Source of the DNA: JBFKPQ01 sp041628225
Lineage (GTDB): Bacteria; Actinomycetota; Acidimicrobiia; Spongiisociales; JAENVV01
Assembly (NCBI GenBank): GCA_041628225.1
Contig: JBFKPQ010000017.1
Coordinates: forward strand, 1-26,700
DNA: 26,700 nucleotides
Direction of reading: 5' to 3'
The translations under genes were made by a program, and so were the position numbers. Below, piece by piece: positions 6,218 to 14,472 of this stretch. The first letter of the stretch is position 1; every line of letters starts with the position of its first letter. The notes below the pieces were generated by a model that was not told where the DNA came from, did no database searches, and was given only the letters and a program-made list of their open reading frames with translations.

Positions 6218-8044
6218 GTGCGATTCGGCGTCTGCTACTACCCGGAACAGTGGCCCGAGGACCGCTGGGCGACCGATGCGGGCCTCATGGCCGCGACGGG
6301 TCTCGACCTGGTGAGAATCGCCGAGTTCGCATGGTCTTCCTACGAACCGGCACTCGGCAGGTTCTCCTGGGAGTGGCTCGACAGGGCCGTGGATACCCTC
6401 GCAGCCCACGGCCTCGAGATCGTCATGTGCACGCCCACGGCTACTCCCCCGGTGTGGCTGGCTCGAGCCAAGCCGGACATCCTGGCCGTGGATTCTCAGG
6501 GACGCCGTCGACCCTACGGGTCGCGGCGGCACGTCTGCATGACGTCCGCCTCCTACCGCGCTGAATCCCGTCGCATCGTGGGGGCACTGCTCGAACGGTA
6601 TGCCGACCACCCGGCCGTCGTCGCATGGCAGGTCGACAACGAACTCGGCAATCACGACTCGGCCCGCTGTTGGTGCGACGAATGCCAGGAGGCGTTCCAG
6701 GCGTGGCTCCAGGACCGATTCGTCTCCGTCGATTCGCTCAACGAAGCCTGGGGGACGGCGTTCTGGTCCCAGACCTACCCCGATTTCGAAGCGGTCCGGC
6801 TGCCCGTACCGACGATGACGACCCATCATCCTGCGCTCCGGCTGGCACATCACAAGTTCGCGTCGGACCAGACCGTGGATTTCGCTCGGCAGCAGTTCGA
6901 GCAGATCCGTGAGGCCGTGGGCGACGGTGTGCCCATCACGACCAACTTCTACTCCGAGGACATCGCCGTCGATCAGCGCGCCGCCGGTCGACTCACCGGC
7001 ATCGCTTCGATCGATAGTTACCCGCATGGCCCCACCGATCCGCTGGTGACCGCGTACCACCTCGACCTGGCCCGCAGTGGAGGCGTTGGTGGAGAGACGT
7101 GGATCATGGAACAGCAGGCCGGTCCGATCAACTGGACCGAAGTCAACCCGCAGGTGCCGGACGGCCAAGTCCGAGTGTGGACATGGCAGGCGGCACTCCA
7201 CGGGATCGACGCCCTCTTGTACTTCCGGTGGCGGGCGGCTCGGTTCGGACAGGAGATGTACCACTCAGGTCTGTTGCGACACGACGGCACCGAAACAGCC
7301 GCCCTCACCGAGATCGGGCAGACCATCGCCGAGATCCGGTCAACCGGGCCCATTCCTCCGCCCACGCCTCGCCTCGCGATCCTCCACTCGTACAAGGACG
7401 TCTGGGCCATCGACATCAATCCTCATCGGAGGGGCGTCACCCACCGCTCCATGCAGATGGATCCGTACGCAGCCGCCCGCCGCCTCGGACTCGACGTTGC
7501 CTTCGTCGACAGCGCCGACGACCTGACCGGCTTCGAACTGGTTTTGGCCCCAGCCATGCACATCACGACGCCAGAGCGAATAGAGGCCATCGATCGCGCA
7601 CTCCGAGCAGGCGTCAAGGTCGTGCTCGGCGCGCGCAGTCTGGTGATGAACCGAGAGAACGCATGGTCGGATCGAGCGCTGCCCGCCGGCCTCAGCGACC
7701 GATTGGGAGCGCGGGTCATCGAGCACCTCAGCCAGACAGGTGCCGTGTCGGTCGAGCCGTGGGGAACCCGGGCCGGGCTGTGGACAGACGTTCTCGAACC
7801 ACATGGCGCCGAGGTGCTGGCGACCTATTCGGGCGGCACGTACCTCGACGGCCGACCCGCGGTTGTGGCCCAGGACGGCCTGTTCTATGCCGGCTTCTCC
7901 AATGTCGAATCGTGGACCGCCTTCCTCGGGGACCTGCTCGACATCTCACCAAACGACCATTCCGTCGAGGTCTTCGAGCGAGGAGACCGTACGTTTGTCA
8001 TCGATCACGTCGCGCTGACGGTGGACACAAAAGAAACTGTTTGA
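6218..8044 (+). CDS. GH42 beta-galactosidase
   Basis: A 608-residue cytoplasmic glycosidase that releases terminal beta-galactose. The TIM-barrel start FGVCYYPEQWPEDRW and IAEFAWSSYEP are typical of GH42. The acid/base is Glu142 in WQVDNELG and the nucleophile is probably Glu298 in WIMEQQAGPINW. Cys107, Cys151, Cys153 and Cys156 (HVCMTS and CWCDEC) match the structural zinc site of the Thermus A4 enzyme nearly residue for residue. The beta-trimerisation domain follows, but the C-terminal sandwich looks short; GH42 enzymes are often 650-700 residues. The GTG start is set by the TACACT -10 eight bases upstream. The last codons overlap the operator of the next gene. It feeds galactose into the GalK/GalT pathway encoded downstream. 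Confidence 0.93.
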   Translation: MRFGVCYYPEQWPEDRWATDAGLMAATGLDLVRIAEFAWSSYEPALGRFSWEWLDRAVDTLAAHGLEIVMCTPTATPPVWLARAKPDILAVDSQGRRRPYGSRRHVCMTSASYRAESRRIVGALLERYADHPAVVAWQVDNELGNHDSARCWCDECQEAFQAWLQDRFVSVDSLNEAWGTAFWSQTYPDFEAVRLPVPTMTTHHPALRLAHHKFASDQTVDFARQQFEQIREAVGDGVPITTNFYSEDIAVDQRAAGRLTGIASIDSYPHGPTDPLVTAYHLDLARSGGVGGETWIMEQQAGPINWTEVNPQVPDGQVRVWTWQAALHGIDALLYFRWRAARFGQEMYHSGLLRHDGTETAALTEIGQTIAEIRSTGPIPPPTPRLAILHSYKDVWAIDINPHRRGVTHRSMQMDPYAAARRLGLDVAFVDSADDLTGFELVLAPAMHITTPERIEAIDRALRAGVKVVLGARSLVMNRENAWSDRALPAGLSDRLGARVIEHLSQTGAVSVEPWGTRAGLWTDVLEPHGAEVLATYSGGTYLDGRPAVVAQDGLFYAGFSNVESWTAFLGDLLDISPNDHSVEVFERGDRTFVIDHVALTVDTKETV

Positions 8045-8056
8045 AATCAAACGAAA
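8033..8056. promoter_or_regulatory. Operator candidate: three GAAA repeats phased at 10 bases
   Basis: GAAA occurs at 8033, 8043 and 8053, each exactly one helical turn apart. The inverted repeat GTTTG-AAAT-CAAAC (8039-8052) lies inside. The array covers the TTGAAA -35 of the DeoR-family gene. DeoR-family sugar regulators are known to bind short phased repeats, so autoregulation is likely. Confidence 0.55.
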
Positions 8057-8069
8057 CAACTCGTAACCT
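8041..8069 (+). promoter_or_regulatory. Promoter TTGAAA-N17-TAACCT of the galactoside operon
   Basis: TTGAAA (8041-8046) and TAACCT (8064-8069) are separated by 17 bases, and the ATG at 8078 follows eight bases after the -10. This is the best full housekeeping-type promoter in the window. The message is expected to be leaderless at the regulator gene. Confidence 0.65.
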
Positions 8070-8077
8070 CCGGCCCG

Positions 8078-8926
8078 ATGGAGGAGAGCATCCCCGCGGC
8101 GCTGCGCCGCAAGCGCATGCTGAGGCTGGTCCGGGACCGCGAGTTCGTGCGCGTCACCGAGTTGTCCGATGAATTCGGCATATCGACCGTCACCGTTCGA
8201 GCAGATCTGTCTGCGCTGGCCGAAAGCGGCAACGTCCAGCGGGTCCACGGCGGAGCCGTCGCCCTTCAGGACCGCGCCGAGCGACCGCTGGAGGAGACGC
8301 TCGGTGAGAACTCGGCAGAGAAATCCGCGATCGGCCGCCACGCAGCTCGCCTGATCAAGCCGGGCGATACGGTGATCATCGACGTCGGATCGTCGACTGC
8401 GGCGGTCGCCCAGGCGATCGTCGATCGATCGGACCTCGTCGACGTCACGGTCGTCACGACCAGCCTGCCCATCGCGCTCGGGTTGGAGCCGGCCATTCCG
8501 AGAATCCAGGTGGTCGTCAGCGGCGGAACCCTGCGACCCCGGCAACACTCTCTCGTCGACCCGGCGGCCGGTGTGGCGCTCGACTCGATCCGGGCCGCGA
8601 TGGCCTTCATCGGCTGCAACGGCGTTCACGCAACCGGGGGCATCACCAACGTGAATCTGCCCGAGGCGGATGTGAAGCGCCGCATGATGCTGGCCGCGCG
8701 ACAGCGCATCATCGTCGCCGACGGCTCCAAGATCGGCGCCGTCAGCGTCGTCAAGTTTGCAGAACTCGCAGACACCGACTTGATCGTGACAGGGGAGTCG
8801 GCGCAGCCGGCGGCCCTGGCCGCGATCGAGGACAAGGGCGCTGCCATCGAGGTAGCAGGTCTGCGACCAACCAACCAGAACATCGGGAGTGACTTCCCGG
8901 TGCCGAACGGAGGAACACAGAAATGA
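8078..8926 (+). CDS. DeoR/GlpR-family transcriptional regulator of the galactoside operon
   Basis: A 282-residue repressor. The N-terminal winged helix begins LRRKRMLRLVRDREFVRV and has the DeoR signature VTELSDEFGISTVTVRADL followed by VQRVHGGAV. The C-terminal sensor domain, related to ribose-5-phosphate isomerase folds, has DTVIIDVGSSTAAVA, VVTTSLPIAL and a FIGCNGVHATGGITN loop that should bind a phosphorylated sugar; galactose-1-phosphate or a related intermediate is a guess from context. The gene heads the operon, with phased GAAA repeats over its own promoter. Its stop overlaps the ATG of the binding-protein gene by four bases (ATGA, 8923-8926). The last 15-20 residues, past the sensor domain, are low in similarity to the family. 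Confidence 0.9.
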   Translation: MEESIPAALRRKRMLRLVRDREFVRVTELSDEFGISTVTVRADLSALAESGNVQRVHGGAVALQDRAERPLEETLGENSAEKSAIGRHAARLIKPGDTVIIDVGSSTAAVAQAIVDRSDLVDVTVVTTSLPIALGLEPAIPRIQVVVSGGTLRPRQHSLVDPAAGVALDSIRAAMAFIGCNGVHATGGITNVNLPEADVKRRMMLAARQRIIVADGSKIGAVSVVKFAELADTDLIVTGESAQPAALAAIEDKGAAIEVAGLRPTNQNIGSDFPVPNGGTQK

Positions 8927-10302
8927 CCAAACGGTTGATTCTGCTGCTCACGGTCCTCGCCATGGTGGCGGCGGCCTGCGGCAGCGACAGCACCACGACC
9001 ACGGACGCGCCGGCAACGACGCAGGCCCCGCAGACCACGGAAGCGCCCGCGACGACGCAGGCACCCGACACCACCGACACGACGGTCGAAGCCATGGACG
9101 ACGTCACACTGCGCTGGATGACGCGTCCGGACAATCCGGAGGAAGCGGCTGTCTACGGGTCGATCTCCGATCAGCTGGACGGCAGCCTCGATGGCATCAG
9201 CCTGGTCTACGAGCCGGGCTCGAACGAAGGCGCCGGCTATCAGCAGACCCTGCTGACCAACCTGTCGGCAGGAACGGCTCCCGACGTGTTCTGGATTCCG
9301 GGCACCGACATCGCCGACTTCGCTTCCCGTGGCGTCATCCTGGACCTGCGGCAGTATGCGGACGCAACCGGTCACAACGACGCAGACTTCTACCCCGGCC
9401 CCATGGCCCATCTGACCACCGAACTCGACACGGGACAACCCGGCAACGCCTTGTGGGGGCTCCCGCGTGACGTTTCCACGTTCGCCCTCTACGTCAACCT
9501 CGACCTGATCGCCGAAGCCGGCGCCCCGAACCCGGTTGAGTTGGAGGCCAATGGCGAGTGGACTTGGGAGAAGTTCCAGGAGGTCGTCGACGCAGTCGCC
9601 GCGCTGGGCGGCGAGGTCAAGGGCTACGGCCAGAGCGCTTGGTGGGGCCCGTATGGCGCCTGGCTCAACGCATCCGGCGGCGGGTTCTTCACGGACGATC
9701 GCACCGCCTGCGGACTCGACAGCGCCGAGTCGATCGCCGGGCTTTCCGCCCTGCGTGACCTGTACTCGGGCGAGTCGGTCATCCCCTACGGCGAGGATCC
9801 CGAGGGTCCGTTCCGGGCCGGCGCAGTCGGCATGTTCCAGAACGGTCGTTGGGCGACGCCCGGCATCCGCACGGTCGACTTCAACTGGGACGTCGTAGGC
9901 CTGCCGAGCGGCCCGGCTGGACCCGGCAACTGGCTGTTCTGGGGCGCCTACGTCGTGAATGCAGACACCGCCGATCCGGAGGCGGCCTGGAGCCTGGTTC
10001 AGGCGCTCACCCAGGCCGATGTCCAGGCTCAGATCTCCGAGCTCGGAGCGAACATCCCGAGCCGGGTCAGCCAGGACGCCCTCGACGCCTTCTTGGGGTT
10101 CACGCCCCCCGAGAACAACCAAGCGTTCCTCGACGGGCTCGCCAACGATCCGACCACCGAAGGCCCCCTGTGGGCGGGTAGCTGGCCGGAGTTCGTTGGC
10201 CTGATGGACGGCGCCATCCAGGCCGTCGTCACGGGCGAGCGTGACATCGCCGACTTCGAAGCGAACATCTGCTCCGAGACGGCCGCCGCCTTCAGCGGCT
10301 GA
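8923..10302 (+). CDS. Sugar ABC transporter substrate-binding lipoprotein
   Basis: A 459-residue extracellular solute-binding protein of the family 1 type. The signal peptide ends in a lipobox, VAAAC with Cys19 as the lipid anchor. A Thr/Pro/Ala-rich linker of about 35 residues (TTQAPQTTEAPATTQAP) follows, in the style of Acidimicrobiia lipoproteins. The binding domain has LRWMTRPDNPEE, GAGYQQTLLTNLSAGTAPDVFWIPG, the domain-crossing WGLPRDVSTFALYVNLDL and GMFQNGRWATP. Trp-rich stretches (ANGEWTWEKF, GQSAWWGPYGAWL) suit sugar stacking. GGAGG lies nine bases before the ATG. Its position between the regulator and two permeases, ahead of alpha-galactosidase, galT and galK, points to galactose-containing oligosaccharides; the exact ligand cannot be read from sequence. 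Confidence 0.9.
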   Translation: MTKRLILLLTVLAMVAAACGSDSTTTTDAPATTQAPQTTEAPATTQAPDTTDTTVEAMDDVTLRWMTRPDNPEEAAVYGSISDQLDGSLDGISLVYEPGSNEGAGYQQTLLTNLSAGTAPDVFWIPGTDIADFASRGVILDLRQYADATGHNDADFYPGPMAHLTTELDTGQPGNALWGLPRDVSTFALYVNLDLIAEAGAPNPVELEANGEWTWEKFQEVVDAVAALGGEVKGYGQSAWWGPYGAWLNASGGGFFTDDRTACGLDSAESIAGLSALRDLYSGESVIPYGEDPEGPFRAGAVGMFQNGRWATPGIRTVDFNWDVVGLPSGPAGPGNWLFWGAYVVNADTADPEAAWSLVQALTQADVQAQISELGANIPSRVSQDALDAFLGFTPPENNQAFLDGLANDPTTEGPLWAGSWPEFVGLMDGAIQAVVTGERDIADFEANICSETAAAFSG

Positions 10303-10313
10303 CCAACCCACAT

Positions 10314-10347
10314 GACCCGGGCCGGTGCCGACGCACCGGCCCGGGTC
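10314..10347 (+). promoter_or_regulatory. Strong intergenic hairpin between binding-protein and permease genes
   Basis: A perfect 15-bp stem (GACCCGGGCCGGTGC 10314-10328 with its complement 10333-10347) closes a CGAC tetraloop, 11 bases after the binding-protein stop and 11 bases before the permease ATG. No U-tract follows. In binding-protein operons such hairpins protect the upstream mRNA or partly terminate, which favours the binding protein over the permeases. Confidence 0.75.
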
Positions 10348-10358
10348 TCGGACCCACC

Positions 10359-11888
10359 ATGGCTACAGCAATACCGACGTGGTACCGACCGCTCATCGCC
10401 TGGCGAGGCGTGATGGTCGCGCTCACGCTTACAGCAACGATCGGTGTGCTGCTGCGTCGTGGCATCGTCCTCGACGGCCCGATTCGGTGGACGCTGCTCC
10501 TGGCCCTCGCCGGAGCCACGGTCGGAACCGTCCACGCGCTGCGCGCCACGCGCGACCGTCGCCACGCCGGCCGCTTCGCCGGGTTCGCGGTCGACTTCCT
10601 GACCGCCGTGATCCTCGCCTTCATCGCACTCAACCGGATGGGGATGTTCGTCGGGCTCGATGCCGTCGGCGAAGCCTTCAACCGGAGTTTCGGTTGGGGA
10701 CTCATCGTGGTCCTCGGTTGGTTCATCAGCGGACTGGCCGGCCGGGCCGGCGGGTCACAACGAGCACTGCAGACGGCTGCTCGCTGGGTGATGATCGGCG
10801 GGCTCGTCGTCCTCGCACTGTCGATGGGACTCATCCCAGGCCTCGTCGAGTTCGCCCGCCGTGCCATCGCCCCGTCGGTATTGCCGCTGCTGATTCTGGC
10901 CGTGACGGCCGGTTGGTTCGCCCGGCTTCAGTGGTCTGAACCTGCCGGACGGTTCTTCGCCACGACCCAGCGTCAGGCAGAGACCATGGACGGCTGGCTC
11001 TTCGTCGCCCCCAATCTCTTGGGCTTTCTGGCGTTCTTCGCCGGCCCGCTCATCGTGTCGCTGTTCATCAGCTTCACCGAGTGGGACGGCTTGACCGACG
11101 CGACGTTCGTCGGATTGGCCCACTACTCCGCGCTGTTGTCCGACGGTCTCTTCCTGCGGTCGCTCCGCAACATCGCCGTCTTCGGGCTCTTCGCCATACC
11201 TCTCGCCGTGATCCCAGCCCTGTTTCTGGCTGCCCTGCTCAATTCCAAGATCCCCGGAGTGCGGTTCTTCCGCGCGATCTACTTCCTGCCCTCGATCGCC
11301 GGTGTGGTCGGCGTCACGCTCATCTGGAAGCAGCTGTTCAACTCCACCATCGGCTACCTGAACTTCATGATCCTCGAGGCGACCGAACTCATCAACACGG
11401 TGTTCGGTACGGGTCTCGAGGCCGCTCAGCCGCAATGGATATCGGACCCCGCCATCGCCCTGACCGCTGTCATCATCCTCTTCGTCTGGCAGCAGATCGG
11501 CTTCAACACCGTCTTGTTCGTGGCGGGCATGCAGGGGATCGACAAGACGCTCTACGAAGCTGCTCAAATCGACGGGGCCGGTCCGTGGAAACAGTTCATC
11601 AACATCACCGTTCCTTCGCTCCGCGCCACGACGTTCTTCGTCGTCGCGACGACCACGATCCTGGCACTGCAGCTCTTCAACGAGCCATACATCCTGCAGT
11701 CGCCGTCCCCGGCGGCCGGACCTGGCAACGCAACGCTGACCCCTGTCGTGTACCTCGTGCAGAATGCCTTCCAGGAGTTCCAGATCGGCTACGCCTCCGC
11801 CGTGGCGTGGGCTCTGTTCGTCCTGATCTTCGTCGTGACGTTGTTGTACTTCCGGCGGAGCGGAGAAGACGGGGTGCTCTCGACATGA
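10359..11888 (+). CDS. Sugar ABC transporter permease, MalF-like, with long N-terminal membrane extension
   Basis: A 509-residue inner-membrane permease. The canonical part starts at about residue 205 with MDGWLFVAPNLLGFLAFFAGPLIVSL and contains ALLNSKIPGVRFFRAIYFLPS and the ATPase-contacting EAA loop EAAQIDGAGPWKQFINITVP. Before it is an extension of about 200 residues with some five hydrophobic segments (for example LLLALAGATVGTVHAL, FLTAVILAFIAL, LIVVLGWFISGLAG, VMIGGLVVLALSMGLI and VLPLLILAVTAGW). Most stand-alone MalF-like permeases are near 300 residues. The ATG at 10359 has only a weak upstream GGA, and the extension is in frame and membrane-like throughout, so I keep it. The stop overlaps the next ATG by four bases (ATGA). 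Confidence 0.88.
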   Translation: MATAIPTWYRPLIAWRGVMVALTLTATIGVLLRRGIVLDGPIRWTLLLALAGATVGTVHALRATRDRRHAGRFAGFAVDFLTAVILAFIALNRMGMFVGLDAVGEAFNRSFGWGLIVVLGWFISGLAGRAGGSQRALQTAARWVMIGGLVVLALSMGLIPGLVEFARRAIAPSVLPLLILAVTAGWFARLQWSEPAGRFFATTQRQAETMDGWLFVAPNLLGFLAFFAGPLIVSLFISFTEWDGLTDATFVGLAHYSALLSDGLFLRSLRNIAVFGLFAIPLAVIPALFLAALLNSKIPGVRFFRAIYFLPSIAGVVGVTLIWKQLFNSTIGYLNFMILEATELINTVFGTGLEAAQPQWISDPAIALTAVIILFVWQQIGFNTVLFVAGMQGIDKTLYEAAQIDGAGPWKQFINITVPSLRATTFFVVATTTILALQLFNEPYILQSPSPAAGPGNATLTPVVYLVQNAFQEFQIGYASAVAWALFVLIFVVTLLYFRRSGEDGVLST

Positions 11889-13099
11889 CCGTCCCCGCAC
11901 GACGATCGATCGAAGCCCGGCTGCGCACCGTGGGAACCCGACTCGGCGCATACGCCGTACTGATCGCCTTCATGGTCGTCGTCGTATTCCCGTTCTTTTA
12001 CATGGCGGCCACTGCGCTCAAGACACCCGACGACACCTTCCGGTACCCGCCCAAGATCCTCCCTCGTTCGGCCGAGACTGCCGTCGTCGACGGCGAAGAG
12101 GTAGAGCTGTTCAGCGTCGACGTCCCCGGTGAGGGCCAGACATCGGCGTTTCTGGCCGAAACAGGCGTGGGCGCAGGCCTCTTCGCCAACCCCGCCGACC
12201 CCACGCAGACGCTCGCCTGGCCGACCGACATGGCCGTCGAGACCGGGGCAACGGCGGTCATCGATGGTGAGACCCTGCCGATCTATCGGGTCCAACTCGG
12301 AGAAGAAGTCCGAGAGTGGGCGCTGGTTCGCAACACGGCCGTCGGTCGGTTCGTGGCCGTCGACGACCCCGAGGTGGAGACCTTCGCCGTGGCGCGGACG
12401 GCTGAGCCGGCGGAGCGGGTCGAGGCTCAGTGGAGCAACTTCGCCGAAATCATCGAACTGCGAGATTTCGACCGATCGCTGACGAACACCATCCTCGTGA
12501 CGTTGCTCGTCGTCGCCGGCACGCTCTTCACTTCGATCACGGGCGGGTACGCCTTCTCGCGAGTGCGGTTCGCCGGTCGCGACAAGATCTTCCTCGCCTA
12601 CATCGGGTCGACCATGATTCCGTTCGTCGTCCTGATCGTTCCGCTGTTCCGCTTGATGGTCTCGCTCGGCTGGGTCAACACGCTCGGTTCGCTCGTCTGG
12701 CCCTTCATCTTCAACGCCTACGGCACGTTCCTCATCCGCCAGTTCTTCGTGGCGATTCCCACCGACCTCGAAGAGGCGGCATTCATCGACGGTGCCCGGC
12801 GATGGAAGATCCTCTGGTCGATCTTCGTGCCGCTGTCGTGGCCGGCGATCGCGACCTTGGCCACGTTCATGTTCTTGTACGCCTGGAATTCCTTCATCTG
12901 GCCGCTGGTGTCGATCAACCTCGGTAACTCCGAGGACTTCGTTCTCACGCTGGCCCTCCAGACGCTCGGCGGTCAGGCCGGCGAAGGCCCCAACCTGGTG
13001 TTCGCCGCCATCGTCCTGTCGGTGATGATCCCCTTCACCGTCTTCGTCCTCGCGCAGCGGTATTTCGTGGAGAATGTCGCCACGTCGGGCATCAAGTGA
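11885..13099 (+). CDS. Sugar ABC transporter permease, MalG-like, with large extracytoplasmic insert
   Basis: A 404-residue permease where about 280 is usual. TM1 is at residues 22-45 (AVLIAFMVVVVFPFFYMAATAL), followed by the family motif KTPDDTFRYPPKILP. Then comes an insert of roughly 120 residues (about 62-182) before the normal NFAEIIELRDFDRSLTNT segment leading to TM2. The EAA loop EEAAFIDGARRWKILWSIFVP is intact and should bind the ATPase. By topology the insert lies outside the membrane, close to the binding protein. It has an internal repeat: TAVVDGEEVELFSVDV and TAVIDGETLPIYRVQL. Stop and start overlap the neighbouring genes by four bases on both sides, so it is tightly coupled in the operon. 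Confidence 0.9.
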   Translation: MTVPARRSIEARLRTVGTRLGAYAVLIAFMVVVVFPFFYMAATALKTPDDTFRYPPKILPRSAETAVVDGEEVELFSVDVPGEGQTSAFLAETGVGAGLFANPADPTQTLAWPTDMAVETGATAVIDGETLPIYRVQLGEEVREWALVRNTAVGRFVAVDDPEVETFAVARTAEPAERVEAQWSNFAEIIELRDFDRSLTNTILVTLLVVAGTLFTSITGGYAFSRVRFAGRDKIFLAYIGSTMIPFVVLIVPLFRLMVSLGWVNTLGSLVWPFIFNAYGTFLIRQFFVAIPTDLEEAAFIDGARRWKILWSIFVPLSWPAIATLATFMFLYAWNSFIWPLVSINLGNSEDFVLTLALQTLGGQAGEGPNLVFAAIVLSVMIPFTVFVLAQRYFVENVATSGIK

Positions 13100-14472
13100 G
13101 TGGCGTGCAGGCGCGCCTCCCCATTACCGAATCCTTCCCCTCCTACTACCAACACGGCTGGCAGTCGTGGAGCGTGACGGGCTGGCGACCTCACGGACGC
13201 CCCATGCGCCACCCGGTCGTGCCCGCCCACGCCTTCCAGTCGACCGATCCCCAGCGGCTGAGTGACACTCGAGTGGGAGGAGCGAGCGTCGGGGCCGTGG
13301 ATGTGACCGGAGACACGATCACCCTGCTCGGCTCCGTGGGCCCTGACGGCTGGGTGGCGCTCGAGAACGAAGGGATGGTGGGGGAAGGGCCGGGTCCCTG
13401 GTTCGAGGCGACTGGCGCCGAGCAGGCTGTGTTTGCCGCGTACGCGGAGCGCCTCGGCGAAACCCTGGGACGCCGCACCGGCACCCCCGGGCCGATCTGG
13501 TGCTCGTGGTACGGGCTTGGTCGCGATGTCGACGAACCATCCATGGCGCGCGTGCTCGAAGGGATCGACGATCTGCCGTTCGCCATCGTCCAGATCGACG
13601 ACGGGTGGCAACGGTCCAATGGCGACTGGGAGGCGAACGAGGACTTCCCGAACGGCATGCGGGCCATCGCCGACCTGACCGCGAGTACGGGGCGCACCCC
13701 GGGTCTGTGGCTGGCACCGCTGCTCGTCGACTCGTGGTCCGATCTCGCGTCCCGGCATCCGGAGATGCTGTTGAGGGATTCCCTTGGCGCCCCAATCGTG
13801 GCAGCGGCCAACTGGGGTGGGCCGACCTGGGCACTCGACGTTCGCCGCGCCGACGTCCGGGACTGGCTGGGCGAACTCGTGACGAGGGTCGTCGACTGGG
13901 GTTTTCGATACCTCAAGCTCGACTTCCTCTACGCCGGAGCACTGATGTCTGACGACGGACGTGAAGCGAGCTATCGGTCTGCGGTCCAGGTCATCCGGGA
14001 CGCCGTGGGCGATGAGGTCTACCTCCTCGCCTGCGGTGCACCGGTCGTGCCGTCTTTGGGCGTGTTCGATGCCATTCGGGTGGGGCCGGACGTCGCACCG
14101 TACTGGGACGATGTGAACCGCACCCGACACCTGGCCGACCGCGCCGGACCGGGCACGGCCGACGCCATCGCGACCAGCCTCGGCCGACTGTGGCTGCGAT
14201 CGGTGATCGACGTCGATCCCGACGTCGCGTTCTTCAGGAGCCGGTACTGCCTGCTGACAAGGCCCCAAAAGCAACTCTTGGTCGACCTCGCGCACATCTG
14301 CGACTTTCGCGCCACCTCGGATCCGCCCTGGTGGCTAGACAGAGAAGAGCGCGACGAGATGGAACGCTTTCTCCGCTCGACGCCCGCCATCGAACGGAAG
14401 GAGCGGTTTCGCTTCGTCATCGATGGGAGGGATGTCGACTTCGGCGCCGTGGTGGAAGGTCGACCATGGTGA
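13096..14472 (+). CDS. GH36-type alpha-galactosidase, compact form
   Basis: A 458-residue glycosidase expected to remove alpha-1,6-linked galactose from melibiose- or raffinose-type sugars. GH36/GH-D clan features are HGWQSWSVTGWRP near the N-terminus, PGPIWCSWYGLGRDV, the VQIDDGWQ strand, TPGLWLAPL, the nucleophile Asp in YLKLDFLYAGA and the acid/base Asp in IRVGPDVAPYW. Many GH36 enzymes are about 700 residues; here the N-terminal beta-sandwich is much reduced and the C-terminal domain is short. The GTG start overlaps the permease stop as GTGA (13096-13099), and its stop overlaps the galT ATG by seven bases. No signal peptide is seen, so the substrate is cut in the cytoplasm after import. 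Confidence 0.88.
   Translation: MSGVQARLPITESFPSYYQHGWQSWSVTGWRPHGRPMRHPVVPAHAFQSTDPQRLSDTRVGGASVGAVDVTGDTITLLGSVGPDGWVALENEGMVGEGPGPWFEATGAEQAVFAAYAERLGETLGRRTGTPGPIWCSWYGLGRDVDEPSMARVLEGIDDLPFAIVQIDDGWQRSNGDWEANEDFPNGMRAIADLTASTGRTPGLWLAPLLVDSWSDLASRHPEMLLRDSLGAPIVAAANWGGPTWALDVRRADVRDWLGELVTRVVDWGFRYLKLDFLYAGALMSDDGREASYRSAVQVIRDAVGDEVYLLACGAPVVPSLGVFDAIRVGPDVAPYWDDVNRTRHLADRAGPGTADAIATSLGRLWLRSVIDVDPDVAFFRSRYCLLTRPQKQLLVDLAHICDFRATSDPPWWLDREERDEMERFLRSTPAIERKERFRFVIDGRDVDFGAVVEGRPW

Noticed and set aside
8626..10311. Long open frame of 561 codons on the minus strand
   Set aside because: It lies opposite the DeoR-family and binding-protein genes, both firmly identified. No ribosome site or domain is visible.
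10755..11951. Open frame of 398 codons on the minus strand
   Set aside because: It is antisense to the MalF-like permease; the product is highly charged and low in complexity.
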